Positions 1-9,855 of a DNA stretch of 64,000 nt are shown piece after piece. Made by a program: the position numbers and the translations under genes. The notes under the pieces are model-generated. The model was not told the DNA's origin. It saw only the letters and a list, made by a program, of their open reading frames with translations, and did no database searches. Source of the DNA: Phascolarctos cinereus (Eukaryota; Chordata; Mammalia; Diprotodontia; Phascolarctidae); the NCBI RefSeq assembly GCF_002099425.1, contig NW_018344285.1, forward strand, positions 248,001 to 312,000. Reading direction: 5' to 3'. Within the stretch, counting starts at the first letter, position 1, and each line of letters begins with the position of its first letter.

Positions 1-172
1 AGAAGGAGGGGAGAGATAAAAGAGAAGGCAGATTAGGGGAATGAGTATTCAGAATGCATGCTATCTTGGGGTGGGAGGAGGGACAAGATGGGGAGAAAAT
101 TTGGAACTCAAAATCTTGTGTAAGTGAATATTGAAAACTAAAAATAAATTAAAAAGAAAAAAAAGAAAAAAA
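1..172 (+). mobile_element. L1/HAL1 3' end, cut by the window edge
   Basis: A purine-rich 3' UTR leads into the typical marsupial L1/HAL1 terminus ('atttggaactcaaaatcttg', then 'gaaaactaaaaataaatt') and an A-rich tail. The same terminus, in reverse, closes the HAL1 near 17.45-17.55 kb. The element body lies outside the window, so L1 and HAL1 cannot be told apart here. Confidence 0.85.
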
Positions 173-235
173 TAATGCAATGACTGACGATGGTTCCAGA
201 TGAATGACTCAATAAACATTTTTAGGCTCTTATAA

Positions 236-496
236 TTTTTATTTTCCCCTCAATTACTTGTTAAAACAATTTTTAACATTTTTAAAAGTTTTGAGTTCCA
301 AATTTAAAAAAAATGTTGAGAATTATTTTTATATTTAATTGGTGGAAAAATAAAATACTAAATAAACAATTAAAATCAAAATAAATAAAAGTTTTGAGTT
401 CCAAGTTCTATCCTTCCCTCATTACCTCCCTGACATGGTAAGCAACCTTAATAGGTTGTACGTGTGCAATCATGTAAAACATTTCCATATTAGTCA
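236..496 (-). mobile_element. L1 3' end fragment, split by a small insertion
   Basis: Read in reverse this is a marsupial L1 3' terminus: a 'gttttgagttccaa' block, a 'cttccctcattacctccctgacatggtaag'-like block (quoted in part), and the 'gtgcaatcatgtaaaacatt' segment. It is 5'-truncated and interrupted at 303-386 by a short insert with flanking duplications. Confidence 0.7.
303..386. mobile_element. Short LINE-like insertion with an 18-bp target duplication
   Basis: The 18-mer 'aaaagttttgagttccaa' occurs at 284-301 and again at 387-404, exactly flanking an AT-rich 84-85 bp insert. The insert ends in an A-rich stretch containing 'ataaaatactaaataaac', like a severely 5'-truncated L1 tail. The exact duplication shows a target-primed insertion into the older L1 3' end. 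Confidence 0.65.
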
Positions 497-552
497 TTCA
501 ATAAACATTTATTAAGCACCTACTATGTGCCAGTTACTCTCTTAAGTGATGA
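495..552 (-). mobile_element. L2 3' terminus remnant
   Basis: 'caataaacatttattaagca' followed by 'cctactatgtgccag' is the reverse complement of the L2 3' end. Only about 55 bases survive, directly after the L1 fragment. Confidence 0.6.
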
Positions 553-861
553 ATGATGGATTAATGATGAATGAAGCCTACTAACTACCTCCCAACAGAG
601 AGATAATGGCCTCAGAGTGCCAAGTGAGATATATTTTTTGGATGTGCCACTAAAGAGAATTTATTTTACTTAAAAAAAAATGCTGCTTATATGATATTGC
701 TTCTGGACTCTTGTTATTTGCATTGCCCTCTCCAGTGTACTCTCTTGAAATATTTAAAATGCTTACAATTATACTGCCAAGTGTGGTCTGACTTTGTCAA
801 AACATAATGTAACTGTTACTTGTGCTGACTTGGAATTTACATATTACTATTTTATAGATTG
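553..861. other. Unassigned AT-rich spacer
   Basis: No open frame of note, no repeat family recognised and no clear regulatory site. Confidence 0.5.
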
Positions 862-1003
862 TTAAGTGATTCAGTGAAGGGAGTACTGGTTCTGGGATCA
901 GGAAGACATGAGCTCACATCTGGCAACAGACATTAGCTATGTAAACCTGGACAAATCACTTGACGTCTGTCTGCCTCAATTACCTCATCTGTAAAATGGG
1001 AAT
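862..1003 (+). mobile_element. CORE-SINE type C, 5' part (split)
   Basis: tRNA-like head ('gggagtactggttctgggat'), core and 'cctcatctgtaaaatggg' lead up to an insertion. The 3' part resumes at 1251-1362 ('cccagggttgttatgagg', 'cataatatttgtaaatattc'), as expected for a MIR-like tail. Confidence 0.7.
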
Positions 1004-1250
1004 GGATAGCTAGTTCTTGGAATGGAGAGTGTTCTGGCCTGGAATCAGAAAGACCTCAGTTGAAATCCAGCCTCAGATATTTAATAGCTGTGTGACTCTA
1101 GGTAAATCACTTAACTCTGTTTGTTTCAGCTTCCACATCTTTAAAATGAGCTACAGAAGGAAATGGCAAAACAATCCAGGACCTTTGCCAAGAAAACATT
1201 GAATAAAGTCACAAAGAGTTAGAAATGACTGAAAAAACTGAACAACAACA
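1004..1250 (+). mobile_element. MAR1-like CORE-SINE type A inserted in another SINE
   Basis: A complete-looking element with a degenerate head ('ggatagctagttcttggaat'), the core 'gtgtgactctaggtaaatca', 'gaaggaaatggcaaaacaat', and an RTE/Bov-B-like tail ('cacaaagagttagaaatgac', 'ctgaacaacaaca'). It interrupts an older CORE-SINE whose halves lie on both sides. Confidence 0.75.
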
Positions 1251-1362
1251 ATAAAATCATCATAATAATACTATTGATAATAATAATAATAATAATACCT
1301 ACTTCCCAGGGTTGTTATGAGGACAAAATGACATAATATTTGTAAATATTCAAAGCAAAACA
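1251..1362 (+). mobile_element. CORE-SINE type C, 3' part (split)
   Basis: Continuation of the SINE begun at 862. It contains a short (taa)n expansion and the MIR-like 'acttcccagggttgttatga' tail segment. Confidence 0.65.
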
Positions 1363-1585
1363 TTTGTTTGTAACCTCAGGCACAACTTCCCTGGACTCAC
1401 ATGTGGAACATGAGAATTGCACTAGCTACCTTCTGAGATCATTTTCACCTCTGTATCTGTGATCCTTTAATCTTACATCTCAGGGATGACAGCTTTCATG
1501 AATTGCTATTACAATACATACACACAGTCACATAATCATTAGGTGAATTAACTCTTGGTTAGACTCTTGGTATATAAAGAAGAAA

Positions 1586-1770
1586 CAACATAGTGAATAG
1601 AGTACAGGACTTGGAGTTAGTTGAAGTTCTGTTCTTAGTTCAAGTTCTGTTACTGAAATTAACTACTTATGGAAATCTGTGAATATCATTTAAGTTCTCT
1701 CTGCCTCCATTTCCTCCCATGAAATACTGTAGTAAGTACTTTGCAGGTTTGTCATGAGGGTCAATGAGAT
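1586..1770 (+). mobile_element. Old CORE-SINE (MIR/MAR lineage), type C
   Basis: Head 'tagtgaatagagtacaggac', weak core, 'ctctgcctccatttcctccc' and a 'gtttgtcatgagggtcaatg' tail segment. Strongly diverged. Confidence 0.6.
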
Positions 1771-1885
1771 GGAACCATAGATTTATACCCGGAAGAGACA
1801 TTATTGACAAACACGGCCGACCCTTCATTTTACAGTTGAGAAAAACTGAGGCACAGGACCCACATTAGAAACCACTTCTGTTCAG
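1771..1885 (-). mobile_element. CORE-SINE type B fragment
   Basis: In reverse orientation: 'ccatagatttatacccggaa' matches the inverted type B tail, followed by 'cattttacagttgagaaaaa' and 'ctgaggcacag' from the core flank. Confidence 0.55.
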
Positions 1886-2214
1886 TAAAACTTGCTTATC
1901 TTGATTTACTAGTAGCATCGGTTATCTCTAGAATGAAGCACGACACAAGAATTTTACAGGAGGCTGAATAGTACTTGTAATCTAAAAATCAGTTTCCAAT
2001 TCTCATATTAAAATCTGTTAATCACTTATTTTTACAAATACACTTTCCTTTGATGCGTCTCTAACATCTTCAGAAGATGGTACTTCAATAAATTTAAAGT
2101 AGGTACTTAATAGAAACATACTGTTTTGAACTGTACTATAGCATCAGATTCAAGCATATACTGATTACTTAGTACTGTACAGAATGTTTAAATATGGAAG
2201 AGAGTTGATAACAT
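1886..2214. other. Unassigned spacer
   Basis: Low-GC sequence with no recognised repeat or open frame. Confidence 0.4.
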
Positions 2215-2405
2215 AATACTTCCACTTATATAGTCAATCCTCCCAATGACCTGCTAAGGCAGGTAGAATAGAGATTCCTAGCTACATTTAGCAACTGTTA
2301 ACAAAGAGATTGAAAGAAGTTAAATAAATTGGCAAATATCTGACAGATATTTAGCTTCAGAGGTGAGATTAGAAAATAGGTTTTCTGATTACCAATATGG
2401 AACCC
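2215..2405 (-). mobile_element. MIR-like remnant
   Basis: 'tcaatcctcccaatgacctg', a 'gattgaaagaagttaaataa' segment and 'cttcagaggtgagattagaa' follow the order of an inverted MIR. The match is weak but consistent over about 190 bases. Confidence 0.45.
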
Positions 2406-2419
2406 TTTACGTGACAGTG

Positions 2420-3340
2420 ATGTTTCCAGAGTTCTGCGACAGAAACAACTAAACGGCAGAATTGGAACAAGGTACTCTGCTGAGGAATTTAAATAGGTTA
2501 TGTATATGACTGGCACTGAGCTCTAAAGGTGAGATTGTGGAAGGAAATCCAGGCGAAGGACAGTTCATTCTATCTCTGAGATACTGCTTTAAGCATTCTG
2601 GCTATTATTTCACTAGAAAGAATCTGGATCAGTGATTGTTTAAATTAGAATCCTTTCTACAAGATGAGTTTGACATTTGATCAGAGGTCAAGAAAGTGTT
2701 TTTAATAATTAAGTGCCTTGAATAGAAACATGGTTATTTTAAACTCAGAGACAGTGCCACAACATTGTAAACATTTATAGAACAAATGAGCTTGTATTCT
2801 TCTCATTCTGAAATTAGGGAGCTATAAATGGCACAGTTAACAAAAACACACATTTTAATCGTCATTGCAATTAGAAAGGAGTACTTATCAAGTGTCATTA
2901 ATTTGCATGATTAAGTGTCAAGCGGGTGATTCACAAAGTTAGGTTCATTTTTAAAGGTAGTCACATCCATGAATAAGGGTCAAGAATCAGGGTAGGTAAG
3001 CTCAATTAAATTGTATTAAGTCTTTTTGACAAGTTTTCAACTCTGTGCAGGAATGCAGACTGAAATGTAAAAGGAGCAAAAGGCATAGCCCTATGCAAAG
3101 GAATGCAGCTTCTCCCAGACCTCAATTCCAAAGCATTATTAACGAGACTCTGAGCAATGCACTGAAGGAAGAAAAAGACAGCTTTCTCTGATGATGTATT
3201 GTGTTCACCTAAATAATAAAAATGGTCAAATAATTAAAAATGTTTCAGAGAGTAAGCACAAAGACTAAATGTATATGATTCCTCTTGATACTGTGTCAGG
3301 TGTGCCAAAAAGAAATGTAGGGGAAAAAGAAAGTAAACAA
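2420..3340. other. Repeat-poor block, possible conserved non-coding sequence
   Basis: About 0.9 kb with no recognised interspersed repeat, microsatellite or convincing open frame. It holds an octamer-type site with TAAT-like flanks at 2896-2913. Function is inference only. Confidence 0.35.
2896..2913. promoter_or_regulatory. Octamer (POU-type) motif with flanking TAAT/ATTA
   Basis: The octamer ATTTGCAT at 2901-2908 sits between 'catta' and 'gatta', giving a compact POU plus homeodomain-like composite. An 8-mer of this kind is expected a few times by chance in 64 kb, so the support is context only. Confidence 0.2.
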
Positions 3341-3362
3341 AAGCATTAAAATAGAGAAATAG

Positions 3363-3520
3363 GGGCAGCTAGATGGTGCAGTGGATAAAGCACAGACCCT
3401 GAAGTCAGGATGTCCTAAGTTCAAATCCGGTCTCAGACCAAATACTTGACACTTACTAACTGTGTGACCCTGGGCAAGTCATTTAACCCCAATTGCCTAA
3501 AAAAAAAAATAAAAAAAAAT
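3363..3520 (+). mobile_element. WSINE-like SINE with target duplications
   Basis: A near-complete marsupial SINE: 'ggcagctagatggtgcagtg', 'cttactaactgtgtgaccct', 'aaccccaattgcct' and an A-rich tail. Near-matching direct repeats flank it (3348-3361 'aaaatagagaaata' and 3527-3540 'aaagtagggaaata', two mismatches). The poly-A tail suggests L1-driven mobilisation. Confidence 0.88.
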
Positions 3521-4129
3521 TTTTTTAAAGTAGGGAAATAATAGGTGGGGGGAAGAATCCCCTTACATTAATATTTATTAATAGCTACTCTAGCCAGAGC
3601 ACTGCTAGAGATGCAACAATTAACTGAGACAATACCTGACTGCATGTAACATAAAAAGAGTCCTTCAAAATCCCTTTATATTTCATACGATTACAAGTAG
3701 TATAGAACACTACCACTAGCAAACTACCTTGCAGAGAGTGGGACTCAATAATTCTAGATGAATGTTTCTATGAGAATTGTAAATAAAGAACAAATTATGG
3801 GGTACCTGCTGCTGAATCACATAATCTTGTGTTATTCCCATCTCCTTATCCTTCTATTGGTCTTTGTCAGTCCTAAGCTTTTAATCAGATTTGAGGTCAG
3901 AAGCTAAACTAATACATACCTGAAACTTTCTTGCATAAACATGAGTGGGAATTTACTTCCAGGGAAACACCACTTGAGAACAATTTGCTGCTGACTTCTC
4001 AAAGGAAATACTTGAATTAAAATAATTTTCTTCAAACTGTGACAGTGGAAAAGTTTCTGGTGTGGAGGTAGAGGTCTTTAATTCCCAACCCTGTTCCATC
4101 ACTTCTTGCCTACGTGAAACTGGGGTCTA
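3521..4129. other. Mostly unassigned sequence
   Basis: A weak L2 3'-like patch may lie near 3570-3660 in reverse ('tttattaatagctactctag'), but it is too diverged to call. The rest shows no repeat or coding signal. Confidence 0.35.
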
Positions 4130-4670
4130 TGGGTATCAGGTGCCTGAGGTGTGAGGGCTTGCCAAGCCCTTTTCAGGGCTGCTCATCCATTTTTGTTGTC
4201 TATCTTTCTCTCAACTCTCACCTGTGGCTCCAAGAAGCTGTAACATACACAGCAGGCCATGCTATCATAAAACTGTTTCAGTAGACAGGGCTAAACCAGG
4301 TTAAGGGTAACTGACAGGCCTCAAAACCATTGGTGAATTGGGAAGATGTCTTCCCCAAGCAAGTGAAGACTCCCACTGACCGAATGGGTGGATGAGAACA
4401 ATTTGTTCCGATGACCATGAAAACATCTAAAGCAGGTGCTATGGAGCACTTAGAGCTTGGTCAAATATGCCAAGGTCATCTGCTGTATCCCAGGCCACTA
4501 CCAGTCATCCTGACTTTTGGTTTTACCACTAGACTTCGATGACACTAGAAGAGAGTGTGTGTGAGACAGATGATTTCGTGCAACTCTCTCACTTAAATCC
4601 AATTCATGAGCAAGTAAAACGTCACACTGTGATATCATCAGTCCTCATCAAAACAAAGAATGAATAACAT
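4130..4670 (+). mobile_element. RTE-tailed non-autonomous element, copy 1
   Basis: Aligns by eye along its length with 43110-43655 (+) and 57325-57855 (-). Shared blocks in order: 'gggcttgccaagcccttttc', 'tcacctgtggctccaagaag', 'gacaggcctcaaaaccattg', 'gagcttggtcaaatatgcca', and a 3' end 'gtgatatcatcagtcctcat' resembling RTE 3' ends. No long open frame. A SINE-like passenger of RTE is the likely class. Confidence 0.7.
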
Positions 4671-4783
4671 GTGTCCCTGGGCAAATCACAAACTCCCTGG
4701 CCTTAGGGCCTCTTCTGAAAAATGCAGAGTTTGGACTATATTAATATTAAAGACCCTTCAAGTCCTAACTCTGTGATTCTGTT
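4671..4783 (+). mobile_element. CORE-SINE type B, 5'-truncated
   Basis: 'tgtccctgggcaaatcacaa', 'agagtttggactatattaat' and the tail 'agacccttcaagtcctaact' follow the type B 3' half. It directly abuts the RTE-tailed element. Confidence 0.6.
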
Positions 4784-6361
4784 ATGTAGTTATCATAGAA
4801 TCTTTTCTTAGGAATAAATCATAGTATCTAATGGGTTAATGTCCTGCCATAAGACTGAGGTCTATAGTGCATTGTTTTCTATTTCTTAAAGGACAGCTGG
4901 ATGTGGTCTCACTGATTATCCTTTAACAGGAGACATTTGACTTCTTCCAGACAATTTTTTTTTATAAAGGAAAGATTTTGTTTTCTTAAGTGTATATGTG
5001 TGTGGCAGGGAGGTGGTATAGGACTTTTTTTGTGTAGAACAAAGAGAATGGAATTTGAAAACATATAAAGTACAAGGAGCTGAACTGCTTGTTTAGTGTT
5101 TGGTGTGGGGTGGGGTAGGATTGAGGGATTATCTGTGGACCTTAATGATCTTTTTAAGGGTGATTGAATGTACACAGACAAATTACAAGGTCTGCAGAGG
5201 TGATTTACTTGTGGCCTAATCCTGGTTTTCTTTGTTTCTTAGTTTTTGTTCTATTAAGTTACTGAATTTGAAAATAAGACCTCTCTATATAAGAAGGAAG
5301 ATGGGACCCTGAGCTAAACACCTCAGTAAAACAGAAAGAATGGAGGGATAAAAGAGAATTTTTAAACATACAAGCAGATATATGGAAGGGTGACCTTTAG
5401 TTCTATATTATGCCTTCCAATAGTAAATTGTCTTGTACATTTCCTGCCTTGTATTGTTTCAGAAATCCCAGGTCCACCACCAGACACTGCTATCAGGAAA
5501 GGCCTCACCTGGTGCATTGTTATAGACCTTATGGCAATAAATATTAATAGTGAAGAAATTGCATCTTTTTTCCAGTCCAAAACTTGTTCCACAACACCCT
5601 GAATCTCATAGAATTGTAAATACTTGTCCATCTTTGACTTTTGCATCTTTAACTTTTAAGAAGTCAGTAGTTATCTGAAATCTTATATTTTGCATGCATT
5701 TGTGTACATGTTCATGTGAGCAAACCTGCATCTGCAATGCATAATGTAAAAACCAACTTTTTATCTCCAAATTAAGGGAAAAAAATAAGATTTTCAGTTA
5801 CATTTTTTAATCTTAAAAGTTTCTTTTTTTATGACTGTCTACTACTTTGGTCCTTCCTATGCCTTATCTAATTTCTTTTCATAATCACTCTCTACATTCC
5901 AATAAACCACAGCTTTCTTCCCCCATACCCTTTTTTCTAACTCCTACCTCCAAGCAATTTTCCAAGGGTTTGCTTTTTTCCAGGAACACAATTTAGTATC
6001 TCTGCCAAGCATTAAGTTGAAAACCTTTTACAAATTAGCAAATTAACTACCATACATCAGAGAAATATAAACAAGCATGTAGCATACATATACTTTAGGC
6101 TATCTTATTCCAAAATCTTGGCCTGGGTTATATTCATTGAATGTGCAAGATTCTTGCTTTCCCCATATAAAAGCCTCAGAGAATGTTATGCACATAGTTA
6201 AGATGATCAGCCCACAATAATGCTTTTCAAATTCATTGTTACATGGAATGGCCTGAAGGTATTAGTTCAACTGCTTTGAGCTAAAGAGTTTAATTATTAT
6301 CTAAAAGTTCATAATTTGTTGCTATGCAGTTTGATCATGCTGCCCCCATTTTAGAGCTTTT
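4784..6361. other. Long stretch without recognised repeats or genes
   Basis: About 1.6 kb, AT-rich. Opposite-strand open frames overlap at 5362-5646 but show no known domain and lack independent support. A good acceptor-like 'tattgtttcag' sits at 5451-5461, but no matching strong donor follows. No regulatory site is called. Confidence 0.35.
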
Positions 6362-6463
6362 AGGAAAGATTTTGAAAAGTATAAGAGATCTTAGAGATTA
6401 TCAAGCCCAACCCTTTTATTCATTTTAAAGAGGAGAATCAATATCAGAAGAGGTTAATTATGA
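6362..6463 (-). mobile_element. CORE-SINE type B fragment
   Basis: Inverted type B sequence: 'agatcttagagattatcaag', 'cccaacccttttattcattt', then a core-flank segment. Diverged. Confidence 0.45.
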
Positions 6464-6471
6464 CCCACTCT

Positions 6472-6546
6472 AATCTAACAAGCATTTCTTAAATACTTGC
6501 TATGAGAAAGGTACAATGCTAGTTATGAGGTCTAGAGGTTTAGGGG
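6472..6546 (-). mobile_element. L2 fragment, 3' part, split by an LTR
   Basis: 'caagcatttcttaaatactt' followed by 'gctatgagaaaggtacaatg' is an inverted L2 3' terminus. The copy resumes at 7085 after the LTR. Confidence 0.7.
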
Positions 6547-7078
6547 TGCTGGGACCCCAAGATCATGACATGCGGGCCCTGTCTGAATGAACTCAATCCA
6601 AATCTTCTTTCAGCCAGAGAAAAAAAATTATTAGAGATAAACCATACAGCCCAGACTCTTAAGGAATCTGAACATTAGTGAATCCCATAAAGACAAACAG
6701 GCATGAGAAAGTCTCAATGTTTAAATCAGGGGCCAGGGTGGATCTTACATACCCTAAAGTAACTTTGAGTGACCAGAGGAGGGGCTGGGAAAAGGATCTA
6801 GGTGATTTAGGGAGAATTCAGATTGGAATGTCTGAGGGATTGAATAGACAATGAGAATAGATAATGAAGGGAACTGGTTGGAAGAAGTTGGAAAGGCATC
6901 TGAATAAGATCAAAAGGTGGGGCCAGGGCTTACAAAAGGGAGATAAGGGAAGTTGATAAGGAACCATTTGAGACCAGAGTGAGAAAATTTTAAAGGGCTT
7001 TCTGGGGCCCTTAGACAAATAAGAGCCAAATTCTTCTTTGGGTCGAGGGGCAAAGGGCTTGAGCCCATACCCCATCAC
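6547..7078 (-). mobile_element. Solo LTR (endogenous retrovirus fossil) inside L2
   Basis: About 530 bp beginning 'tgctgggacccc' on the plus strand and ending near 'ccccatcac', flanked by the direct 6-mer 'tagggg' at 6541-6546 and 7079-7084. It shares its left end with LTR-like sequence at 12308 and 60818. L2 sequence on both sides proves insertion into an L2 copy. No internal retroviral region adjoins it, so it reads as a solo LTR. A 6-bp duplication would fit a class II ERV, but that is inference. Old and degraded. Confidence 0.65.
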
Positions 7079-7084
7079 TAGGGG

Positions 7085-7560
7085 TAGTGATATAAAGGCA
7101 AATTGAAAGTTAGTATCCAGCTTCAAGAAACTTACATTCTATTTAGCTGATAACACATGCTAACTGATAAGCACACAAGTAACAACTGAATGATGCTAAA
7201 TATAGGGGAATAAGGAAAGTCTCTGTGGAGCTAGTTGCATATGCACTGAGATTTGAAGGAGGCCAAGGACTGCATAAGAGGAGTTGAGAGAGTGTTCCAA
7301 TAATAGAGGGAAGGCATTGAGGCAGGAGGTGGAATGACAAATTCAGAAAACACCAACTAGGCCAGTTTGGCTGGAATGTAAAATGAAGGAAAGCAATGTG
7401 TGATCTATAGGGAAGGCAGATTGGAGTCCAAGTAAAGGACTTGAAGTTACAAAGTGAGGAGTTTTTTAATTCACTATAAAGGAAATATGTAGCCATTGAA
7501 TCTTCTTGAACAGGGCAATGACATGTCCAGACCCATGTTATAGGACGATTATTTTAGATC
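7085..7560 (-). mobile_element. L2 fragment, 5' continuation after the LTR
   Basis: Inverted L2 3' UTR and late ORF2 region in the usual order: 'tcaagaaacttacattctat', 'actgagatttgaaggaggcc', 'gagagtgttccaataataga', 'gggcaatgacatgtccagac'. Collinear with 6472-6546 once the LTR is removed. Confidence 0.75.
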
Positions 7561-7625
7561 TAGATTATTATCATTAATATTATTAAGATATAGATTTTAG
7601 ATTTAGATTAGTTTAGGTAGATGCA

Positions 7626-7682
7626 ATATATATATATATATGCACACACACATACACACACACACACACACACACATATATA
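7626..7682. repeat. (TA)n(CA)n microsatellite
   Basis: About 57 bases of alternating TA then CA units. Confidence 0.9.
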
Positions 7683-9368
7683 TTTGACCAATGTTGCATA
7701 GTCAGGAATGGCATGTAAGTTTCTCTTACTTTTAGTTCCATCCTTTTTCCATATTGTCATGATGCTTCCTAATTTTTAATTCCATGAATTCAATTTACTT
7801 CTGCCTCCTTTTTCAGCAGCTATTTTCAGCTCCTGTTCTCATATTTGGGGAGCTTTAAACCACCTCACCCTATTTTAGGCAAAATATCTAAATAAATGAA
7901 TCAATAAGTCAGAGATCTTTGACTAAATGCTAAAATTCCTTTGATGTTACACAAGAATAATATTCTCATAAGATGAAAAAGCTTCATCATACCCAGAGAC
8001 CATCTATAAATTATCAAGGTAGTTGGGAAAGCACTACATTCTAGAAATTGGAGAAAGCATGGAGTTCTAGCTAAAATCCTTAAGAAGGAACTGACTGATA
8101 AGGTGTAAGAAGTAGCCAGAGTAGTATCTTAAGAGCTTCAAATGGACTGGAGGAAGCTGGACTTCCCAACCTCCCTTTGATGCTTTAGTTTAGCCTGTAT
8201 CAGTTGATAGCAAAGCTTGAATCAGGATCCAAGTACGTGTGGACTCAGAATGATCATGATTAGAGGGGACTTCTCAAGTACTCCTCGAATTAGAGAAAAG
8301 GACCTACAGTAATTAAAAGTTGTGTTACCCCTTTGCAAAATGGGATTAAATAATAGCTCCTGACTCTTCAGATACATCCTTTAACCCTGAGTGATGTCTG
8401 TGGGAGAACTGCCACAGAGCCAGGAAGCCTGAAGGAAAACAACCTAATGTGCCTCTCTCACCCCACAATGGAAATGTTACTGCTACTTCTGCTTCTGTGA
8501 GAGCTGAGTCCAGTGGGAAACCTCAGCTCCCAAGAAATGTTCCACTCTTTTTAAAAAAATCATTTATTTGTGCCTGCATTTCACTCCTCTCAGTGAGTTA
8601 TTTTTCTTCAACCCCTCCTCCCCCCAAAGAAGAAAAACATAGACAATTCTGTTCAGATAGATCACTTAATACCGTTTACTACTCTCAGATTTCATTGGTT
8701 CCAATTCGGTTTGTTGAAAATTTGTAGCAGAATCTCAAAACCAAAAACATTCCCCCAGGGTGCCCATTAGGCAGAAGGGCAGCACAGTGGTAAGCAATCT
8801 GTTTTGTAAAATAGAGGCATGTGATAAGGAAGACAGAGGAACAGTATTTGTTGAATATTTCATCAACTAGTGCACAGCTCGCAGACAGGGAGAAAAATTT
8901 AGAAGAAAATCCTTCAAAAGCATTGTCTCCAGGAAGTATATTCATTCTTTTTCATTTGTATTTTAATATTTCAAATAGAAAAGGTTGACACATGAACAAG
9001 TGGGGAAAGGCAGTGGAGAAATTCCATCACATGAATGAAATATGGAACAAATCACATCTCTCAGGTTTGCTTGCAGAATGCTCATTTTAACCCATTATCC
9101 AGGAAACCCATTTTACATGCTGGCCTGTAGGCAAGGAATTATTTGCCTCATGTTACCTAGAAAAAGACACAGATGGACAGAAAACATAATTGAGAAGTAA
9201 CCATCTGTCTTCTATAGACAAGGTACTGTCCTGCTTGGAGGTAGAAGGCTGTCCTGGAACTGTAATCTCATCACTAGATTCTGTGCTGTATACCCCTAAA
9301 GCAGGGCTCTGCAAACAGTATACAGGGATCCAAAAGTAAATTAATTAAAATATAAAATATTTACACAA
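7683..9368. other. Mostly unassigned, repeat-poor
   Basis: About 1.7 kb with no recognised family. The open frame at 8449-8727 (+) has no recognisable domain and low-complexity stretches. A short hAT-TIR-like start ('cagggctctgcaaacagtat') at 9303 is too little to call. Confidence 0.35.
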
Positions 9369-9534
9369 CGTTCATAGATTTAAAGTTAGAAGGGACTGGA
9401 GAAATTGCCTTACTTCATAGCTGAGGAAAATTGAGTCCCAAAGACGGTAAATGATTTGTTCATGGTCACAAAAGAGAGTAGATGCCAGAGTCAGCATTTG
9501 AACTCCTGATCTCTGACACCAAAATCAGTATTCC
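9369..9534 (-). mobile_element. CORE-SINE type B
   Basis: Inverted type B: 'ttcatagatttaaagttaga', 'agctgaggaaaattgagtcc', 'tcatggtcacaaaagagagt', 'catttgaactcctgatctct'. Nearly full length. Confidence 0.7.
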
Positions 9535-9585
9535 TCCCCCCGGAGCCCTTCCCCTGCTAATCTCCCTGGAGATTACATACTACAT

Positions 9586-9590
9586 TGTGT

Positions 9591-9646
<56 letters not shown>

Positions 9647-9661
9647 GTGTGTGCATGTGTG
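9586..9661. repeat. (TG)n microsatellite
   Basis: About 75 bases of TG with a few interruptions (gtat, gcgt, gcat). It creates open frames in several frames that are not genes. Confidence 0.95.
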
Positions 9662-9680
9662 AACATAGATATTTATATAT

Positions 9681-9812
9681 TTCCTCCCCTGTTACAATAT
9701 ATGCTTCTTGAAAAAAGTGACTTTTTTTGTTTTTGTTTTTCTTATTTCTTTGTATCCATAGTGTCTGGTACATAGTAAGAGCTTAATAAATGCTTATTGA
9801 TTGCTTGATATT
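9681..9812 (+). mobile_element. L2 3' end
   Basis: 'atatgcttcttgaaaaaagt', 'tttctttgtatccatagtgt' and 'aataaatgcttattgattgc' are the ordered L2 3' UTR landmarks. Confidence 0.8.
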
Positions 9813-9855
9813 CCAATGAGCCATGCTACCTCCTGTGATCAGTCTACCATGAAGT

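Noticed and set aside
3363-3440. tRNA-like heads of SINEs as tRNA genes
   Set aside because: The heads keep only promoter-box resemblance, continue into SINE cores and tails, and do not form complete cloverleaf genes.
3570-3660. Possible L2 terminus
   Set aside because: Only weak similarity over a short stretch; not distinguishable from chance by eye.
5362-5646. Overlapping frames of 94 (-) and 70 (+) codons as a gene or exon
   Set aside because: No domain on either strand, no convincing donor after the acceptor-like site, and mutual overlap suggests chance.
9482-9775. Opposite open frames of 97 and 66 codons
   Set aside because: Both run through the (TG)n tract and flanking SINE/L2 sequence.
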